Origin: Erodium maritimum
Taxonomy: Eukaryota > Streptophyta > Magnoliopsida > Geraniales > Geraniaceae
Assembly (NCBI GenBank): GCA_963921825.1
Contig: OY997590.1
Location: 62,362,012-62,426,011, forward strand
Direction: 5' to 3'
Length of the DNA stretch: 64,000 nt
The position numbers and the translations under genes were made by a program. Under the pieces are notes generated by a model that worked only from the letters and a program-made list of their open reading frames with translations, did no database searches and had not been told where the DNA came from. Positions within the stretch are counted from its first letter, which is position 1. Each line of letters starts with the position of its first letter. Below are positions 58,305-64,000 of this stretch, in pieces.

Positions 58305-59992
58305 TGTTGGGTCTCGAGGTAGGGTTGGAGATGAACCAACTCGCAGCGGAAAATCAAGGAAAACCAAGAGACGATTAAAACCATGAAACAACTAACAAAG
58401 AATGGATTCACAAGAGAAAAATTCAGCACTAGTTCTTACCAAAACAAGAACACCGGGTAACGAATGATTGGCTTGAGTCTCCAAGACGCCTACGTATCCA
58501 CATGGGAATCAAAGCCACGTAGTTCTTCTCTTTGAGGACTGAAGAACACAAAAATGGAGGTGGGAGCTTGCCAAACCCGAAATTGCAAGGGAAGGGAGAG
58601 AGAAGTTGTGTTTCCTATTCTTGTCTTGTGTTTGTTATGTTGAAAAAAGATGACTTAAACATAACAAAACCCATACTTGTCCAACTAAAGGCATGGGACA
58701 AGTATGGTGTCAAGTAAGGTGTAAATAGGACAAAGTATGGCAAGACAAGATTGGGTTAGGTGGTGAATCACCAACACCTTAACCCTTGTCTTGCTTGCTT
58801 AGTACTAATTAATCAAGACTTGATTAATTAGTTCCATGTGCCTTGGTTGCATGGGCCTTTCATGGGCCTCTTGGAACATGGCCCGTGGCCATTTCCAACG
58901 AGGTCCCGTGATTCGCTCATCGCCTCCAAGCCTTCCATACCGGAAATGTCCAACATTATCCGACGCAATCAATCCCAAGACTCCAAGCCTTGTTTCGATC
59001 CGTAAAGTCCTATTCACTTACGGGCACATGACCCAAAACCCAGTTTTGGTCATGTCCCGAGACAACTCCCTTTTGGCCATTCTCCATAAATGTGTCAATG
59101 AGTTTCATCCTCCGGTGTGACCCTTAGGTTTATGCATGTCAATAGATCAACGTAAAATCCCATTTTACTTGATCCTATTTAAGTGGCAACTAACGAGACT
59201 TTAGTATTGCCTGACACTGCATAACGAATCGACCCTGTCGATTCTAACCTTTCCGTCATCCCTGTCATTATCCTTTTATCTCCGATATCCTGATTGAGAT
59301 AAGGCATAGAGTCGTCATCCTTATTGTTCTCAATCAATGTTCCTTGATATGTGAGATGACTAAAGATATGATACCCAATATCATGTGCATGGCCATGCTA
59401 TTCTTTCAGTCACTCTCGATCAAGCGGCCGAGAACCGATATCTTTCTCATACCTCAGTATGAGGGATAAATCCCTTAGCCGTCTTTCGTGTCACTCATGT
59501 AGCCCGTCCCCAAGCCAATCCTGGCCGTTATGGAAGCCCTGTTACGGACAACGTTAGGCTCAGGTCAAACTCAGTTGTTGACTACATAGCGATCACAAAG
59601 ACTCCTTGGTCTAAGGATACATGACAAGCTATGACACTGAATATGTTCATGAATTAATCTATGGCACATATTCAGGGCGGGTCGTCCAATATCATGTCCC
59701 ACATGATATCTATGATCAGACTCCGGAATCCCATTCCAATGACTAACAGAACGTAAGCCATAAAGAGCCATCTTTCATACTAGTCGCTTCTAATGAAGCT
59801 TTGTTGACTAGGGACCCATCGAGTATGATCTATCTAAATCTATGGTTCTATTCGCATGGTGGGCATAGATCAGAGCACACATCGATATATTACTCCAACA
59901 CATAAGTAATATAAAGCCGTTTTGATTTTATTGCTAACGATGATATATACATTTGGACATTTAGGATTGAACTATGGGCACTAAGACTAACA
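58305..59992 (-). repeat. 5' LTR of copia A
   Basis: 1688 bp; shares the A-specific variants with 43134-44821 and ends CACTAAGACTAACA before gttag. Confidence 0.95.
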
Positions 59993-59997
59993 GTTAG

Positions 59998-62491
59998 AGG
60001 GGAAGAAAAGAGGCTTAAAGGACCCTTTTACCCCTCACAAGTGTCCTTAAGTGGATAAAAACCTAAAGGGATTTTTGGTCATCCATCAACTTAGGTCTTT
60101 TAAAGCACTTGGAGCAACAAATTCATCACACAACTAGTGCTAGCCGATTTTTAGAGAGAGAAGGGAAGAGGAGGAAGAACAACTTGGCTTGAGCTAGAAG
60201 AAAGGGAGAAAAGGAAGCAACTTTGGTCCATTTTTACATCATCTCTCCTCCAAAATCTTCTATTCATCTTCATCTCTTCATTACAAAGGTAAGGAACCTC
60301 TTAAACTCCTCTTTCAATTCAATTCAATTCATGGGTTTTCATAGAAATGCATGAACTAGCTAGGTTTTTGAGTTCTAAGTTGTTAGATGTTGTTTCTAGA
60401 GCAATAGATGATTGATTTGTGTTGAAATCATTGGTTTTTGGTTGTTTTTAGATTTGAAATCTCTTGGGTATTTGTTGGTTTGATGAATCCTACCATGGGT
60501 AGTGAAGGATTGAAGTTATATGACTATTTTGGAGGTTTTGGGTGACTGCAAATGGAGTTTTTGAACTGTTTTTCGTGGAAAGGAGGCTGGAGGAAGAAGA
60601 AGGACGGAACTGATCTGGGTCATCACTAATACGTGACCCGATCCGTGGCAGACCAGTTTTGGTCCTTTTGAATCCTTTTTTGGGTGTTTTTGAACCAAAC
60701 GGTTGGGGGTTTTAACTTAGATGTGTATCTCATGGTTAGTCTTTAATTAAAGTTTTAATTGTGATCCAAGACCTTGGACCCGAGCTCGACGAATGAGGAG
60801 GCCTTGGAACCACGTGAGAGGACGTGGAGGAAGCTAGCCAGGACGTCAACAGCTAGGAGTATTTGAGCGTTGGAGAATTCAAGGTAGGGAAGAGTAGTAA
60901 ACTCCACTCTTAATTTAAAGAATGCTAATAGTATGCCTATAGGATAATAATAACCGGAAAGGTCCTAGTTTGCATATAGGATGTGATTCAGTAGAATAGC
61001 CGCTTTCAATTATGTTAATAACCGGAAGAGTCTAGTATGCATATAGGATGTGATTCACTAGTTTAATCGCTTTCAATTATTGGGAAATTGTCGTGCTGGT
61101 AGAATGGTCATGACGAGCCTTAGGATTGATTGTGATTGTGTTCAATTGTCTCAAATGCTGATGCATGTGTAATTCTTCGGATAATACAAGAGTCATAATA
61201 AACTAGATGAATTGTGATGAATGCAATGTGAATGTTTGTGTGTGATATGATTGGTTGAATGAATGAAATGAATGTGATTGTGCTTTGTGGTATGATCGGG
61301 TGAGTGATAGACCGATGGGACGCGTTTGGTAAGTCATGTCGGTAAGCTTGATTGATAATATGAGTTCTTTGTGGCGTGTCGTGGTAAGATTGATGGGCTT
61401 GATAAGTCGTGACTGAACTATGATTTTGTGATGCGTATTATTCTCTTGTTGTGTGTTCCAAGAGGAGTTGTGTTCCGGTATGGTACCTACACCGAGGCGA
61501 ATGCCGGTGTAGGTTAATACCTAGGCTGAAGGATTGTGTTTACCGCGATGGGAATTTCAGGAAGACCGATGAGCATTCCGGTATTGTGTTTACCCCGATG
61601 AGAATTCCGGGAAGACCGATGAGCATTCCGGTATTTGTATTATTTGTTGCCCCGATGTGTGTGTTTCGGGAAGACTTAGGCCGAGGGATATTCCGACATG
61701 GTATATTATTGTCTTACTTCGATGCTACGTGTTCCGGAGAGACTTGTTTCACCTCGATGATATGTGTCCCTTCAGGGATGTTTATGTGAGGATATCTTGT
61801 TTCACCCCAATGATCTGTGTTCCTTTGGAGACATTTCCAGGAGCCCCGATGATATGTGTTCCTTGTGGGAACATTTCGGGAGTCCCGATGATATGTGTCC
61901 CATCGCGACCGAGGGGCATTCCGGTACGATGTGTTGGTTTGTGTGTGGATCGAATTATTGTGGTTTAAATTATCTATATTATCGTACTTGTGTGTTCTTT
62001 AGTTGTTTTATTGATCACTAAGTTGTTTCCCCGTTAATCCCCTGTAGTTACGATGTTATTGAGTGTTTCAATTCTTGTTGCTCTTGATTGTTGGTGTCTT
62101 TTGTATAATCGTACTAATCGGAACTTTTGTCAAAAGTGGGGGTTCTTTTTACTTCACTACTTTTTCCTACTGAGCGTAAGCTCACCCCCTCCTTGTTTAC
62201 TGTTGTTTATAGGTTTCATTGATGAGTAGACCTTGCGGTTGATTCAGGGCTTGGGAGCTTGAGGATCCGGGTTGTTTTGTAGTAGAGACGTACTGTTTAC
62301 GTGCACTTTGTAACAAACTATGTTTTCCTTTTCCATTTCGGTTTGAGCTTTGACTCATACTTATCAAAATCGTTAGTTGGAACTTAAAGATTTGGAGTTG
62401 ATTTTCAATTAAAATTTACTTTTATTATTATTTTACTATTATTCCTAGTTCACGTCTTGAGTCTGGTCAAAAACGGATTTGGGGCGTGACA
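59998..62491 (+). repeat. Remainder of gypsy LTR I
   Basis: LTR I continues after the gttag copy at 59993-59997. It has the TCCCGAAGGTAAGG-type leader region, a reduced palindrome segment (60600-60655, ACGTGACCCGATCCGTGG) and a tandem-repeat area at 61536-61910. The end is the conserved GATTTGGGGCGTGACA. The small frames at 61451-62021 lie in the repeat area and are not recognised. Confidence 0.88.
61536..61910 (+). repeat. About 50-bp tandem repeats in LTR I
   Basis: Two adjacent units of roughly 50 bases end GACCGATGAGCATTCCGGTA (61536-61637). Downstream are diverged units built on CCCGATGATATGTGTTCC (61755-61905). LTRs H1 and H2 have a related but less regular array (about 23310-23640 and 40530-40860). 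Confidence 0.75.
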
Positions 62492-62494
62492 ATT

Positions 62495-62506
62495 TGGTCT
62501 CAGAGC
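62495..62506 (+). promoter_or_regulatory. Primer binding site of gypsy I, one mismatch
   Basis: TGGTCTCAGAGC differs from the canonical TGGTATCAGAGC at one position. It lies three bases after the LTR, as in H. Confidence 0.85.
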
Positions 62507-63576
62507 CTGGTTTCATTTTGAAATTGTTTTTCAAAACCTCGGACCGTACGTCAATTAGGTGGGTATAGTTAGCTGGTTAAAGTCGTAGTGTTCGGTTACG
62601 CAAATCGGAGATGTCCTACGGGTAGATCCAAGGCGACGAGAGTCTCGGATGGTGTTTTGCCTTGCTTGATTTGTGCCTTATTCTGTGTTTTGTTGTATTC
62701 CTTAGTTGATCTATGATGACGATTGGTTGAGATTGAGGTTGGTTTAACGAGCGATGCTCGAGCTGGTTATGACGTGGTTGTCTTAGTTAAGTGATCGTTA
62801 TTGGGTTGCCGCCTTGGTCGGTCGTGGATTGAGCGATTGGTGGGATTGAAATGTTGACTTGTCCGGGTGGTAATCGAGTACTTACCGAGACCCGAGTTGT
62901 GTACTTGCGATGTTTTGCGGTGGTGTGTACTTGTGATGTCTTGTGGTGTGCTATATGTGATGAACGCCGTGTGCAGTTTGTTTTTAGATGTCCCGCCTAA
63001 GCGGATGGTTAGTGGAATTTACGAGCGGGTCATGCCCAAATTTCTGTAAAGTTGAAGTGTTTGTACTGTCACGGGTTGACTCAGGGGCGCCACTGTAGTC
63101 GAACGTGATAGGGGGATGTCCAGTGGTTACAACGAGATTCGGGGACGCCTGAATCGGGTTGTAACGACGCGATATCGACCTGAATGTTGTGATAGAAAGA
63201 GAGAGGTATTGAGAACCTGTGGAGATGAATTAGTGTGGAAACTCTGTGGAATTGTCTGTGGTCTGACTTGTACCCCATGCTATGGGAAGATACCCGACCG
63301 AGGTGTGTGCCGGTCCGGTATGTTATTTATGTGACTTGTTTGAAACTGTGCCTCATGTGGGAGATGATTGAGTTGTGTGATTGATGCTGTGAGACGCACA
63401 AGTGTGCGGACTTCTGTGATTATATGAGATTATTATATGACTATACTAAGACTAAGTTTAATGCTGGTCCGAGTGTGACCCCTGTGAAACGCGTGTGAAC
63501 GTTTTGTTTTAAGCGAACCGCTTTGTTCTAAATTGAGAAACGAAACATGTGCGTTATCCGTGCAGCGGGTATACGA
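62507..63576 (+). other. Leader of gypsy element I
   Basis: About 1.07 kb of non-coding leader, matching the H leader without the J and C insertions (for example GTCCCGCCTAAGCGGATGGT near 62990, against 26395-26415). No gene is seen. Confidence 0.8.
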
Positions 63577-64000
63577 CATGTCTCGCATCTACATTCCGAG
63601 AGGCACTAGAAGTCGCCCAGCTGGGGGCCAGGGACAGCCACCTGCCATTGAGCAGGCAGGGGCAGCGAGTGCCCTGGGTGCTACTTCTGCAAAGCACGAT
63701 AGAGTTGGGGCTGGGCCGTCAGAGTTACCACCCAGAGTTCCTCTGGTCGCAGAGCCGACCCAGGCGACCCCTCTAGAGGAGGTGGTTCGCGTAGTTCTCG
63801 TGGCGATCAGCGCCTAGAGAGAGACTACAACACCGGCACCAGAGACTATGCCTGCTGCCACTGCAGCCGCTGTTGAGAGGTCGAGTCAAGCTGACAGTTA
63901 CACGACACAGACTCTTAGAGATTTCCACAGGCTGGGCACACCAGTATTTTCCACGGAGTCAGACCCCGCGGCAGCCGCGGGGTGGTTGGAGCGGATTACC
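63577..64000 (+). pseudogene. Gag of gypsy element I, start only
   Basis: The frame starts MSRIYIPRGTRSRPAGGQGQ at 63577 and runs to a TAG at 63815-63817. It continues in the same frame after the stop with LRDFHRLGTPVFSTESDPAA and WLERIT up to the window edge. It is homologous to the gag of H (35358 onward), which has a stop at a different place. The rest lies outside the window. Confidence 0.8.

Larger units (their letters stand above)
43134..59992 (-). mobile_element. Ty1/copia element A, minus strand, hosts B
   Basis: The sense 5' LTR is 58305-59992 and the sense 3' LTR is 43134-44821, each 1688 bp. They share private variants (GGGTAACG, a GGAGCTTGCC stretch and others) that separate them from B and C. 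I noticed about six substitutions between the two. Flanking 5-mers are gttgg (43129-43133) and gttag (59993-59997), a 4/5 match. The internal region, about 5.0 kb when B is taken out, is split by element B with an aaaga duplication. It carries the same defects as B and C. Confidence 0.93.
42836..62491 (+). mobile_element. 5' LTR of gypsy element I, split by copia A
   Basis: The LTR begins TGTAAGAACCAACCCC at 42836, is interrupted at 43133, resumes at 59998 and ends GGGGCGTGACA at 62491. Without the insertion it would be about 2.8 kb. It is clearly related to LTRs G, H1 and H2 in its first 300 bases and its last kilobase, but its middle is diverged. Five bases before it are ggtag; the other end of the element is beyond the window, so the duplication cannot be checked. 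Confidence 0.88.

Noticed and set aside
43134..59992. Four LTRs read as a simple tandem copia array
   Set aside because: Private variants pair the outer two and the inner two LTRs, and aaaga flanks the inner element. Nested insertion explains the layout better.
42836..62491. LTR I as the closing 3' LTR of gypsy H
   Set aside because: No polypurine tract precedes 42836, its sequence is clearly more diverged from H1 and H2 than they are from each other, and it is followed by its own primer site and gag.

Overview
The window looks like intergenic, probably heterochromatic, DNA from a flowering plant. It is built almost entirely from transposable elements, and I see no intact host gene, rRNA, tRNA or CRISPR array. 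The evidence is long-LTR Ty3/gypsy elements of the chromovirus type (LTRs starting TGTAA and ending GGGGCGTGACA, tRNA-Met primer site, chromodomain-like integrase tail), Ty1/copia elements with TGTTAG...CCCAACA LTRs, Mutator-like elements in AT microsatellites, and a captured piece of a plant arginyl-tRNA synthetase gene with its introns.

Layout. 1-2700: two related Mutator-like non-autonomous elements; the first (422-1988) carries the arginyl-tRNA synthetase exons between long inverted repeats. 2713-12451: an old, 3'-truncated copia element (D), split by a solo gypsy LTR (E, 4498-7328, TSD catac). 13286-16834: a minus-strand solo gypsy LTR (F, TSD ttagc) full of minisatellites. 16840-18705 and 21393-21549: a degenerate retroelement remnant holding another solo gypsy LTR (G, 18706-21392, TSD ctaac). 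21550-42035: a gypsy element (H) arranged LTR-internal-LTR-internal fragment. Its leader holds a solo copia LTR (J) and a complete young copia element (C, 26475-34928, TSD gtacc). 42036-42835: an unassigned fragment. 42836-64000: a further gypsy element (I), running off the window. Its 5' LTR is split by copia element A (43134-59992, minus), which itself contains copia element B of the same family (46511-54971, minus, TSD aaaga).

How the parts relate. Copia elements A, B and C share 1688-bp LTRs and the same inherited damage: a large gag deletion, a changed protease site, a changed first integrase aspartate, loss of the RT YVDD motif and a deletion in RNase H. Yet their LTR pairs are identical or nearly so and the target-site duplications are clean or nearly clean. 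They therefore look like a non-autonomous lineage mobilised in trans. The older element D still encodes YVDD, DTGA and the integrase aspartate, so it represents the kind of ancestor they came from. The gypsy LTRs differ mostly in palindrome-rich or minisatellite segments. Three gypsy solo LTRs (E, F, G) and one copia solo LTR (J) show that LTR-LTR recombination has been active here.

Coordinates of LTRs and duplications were read directly from the sequence. Clade names and ages are inference, and no alignment or database search was run.
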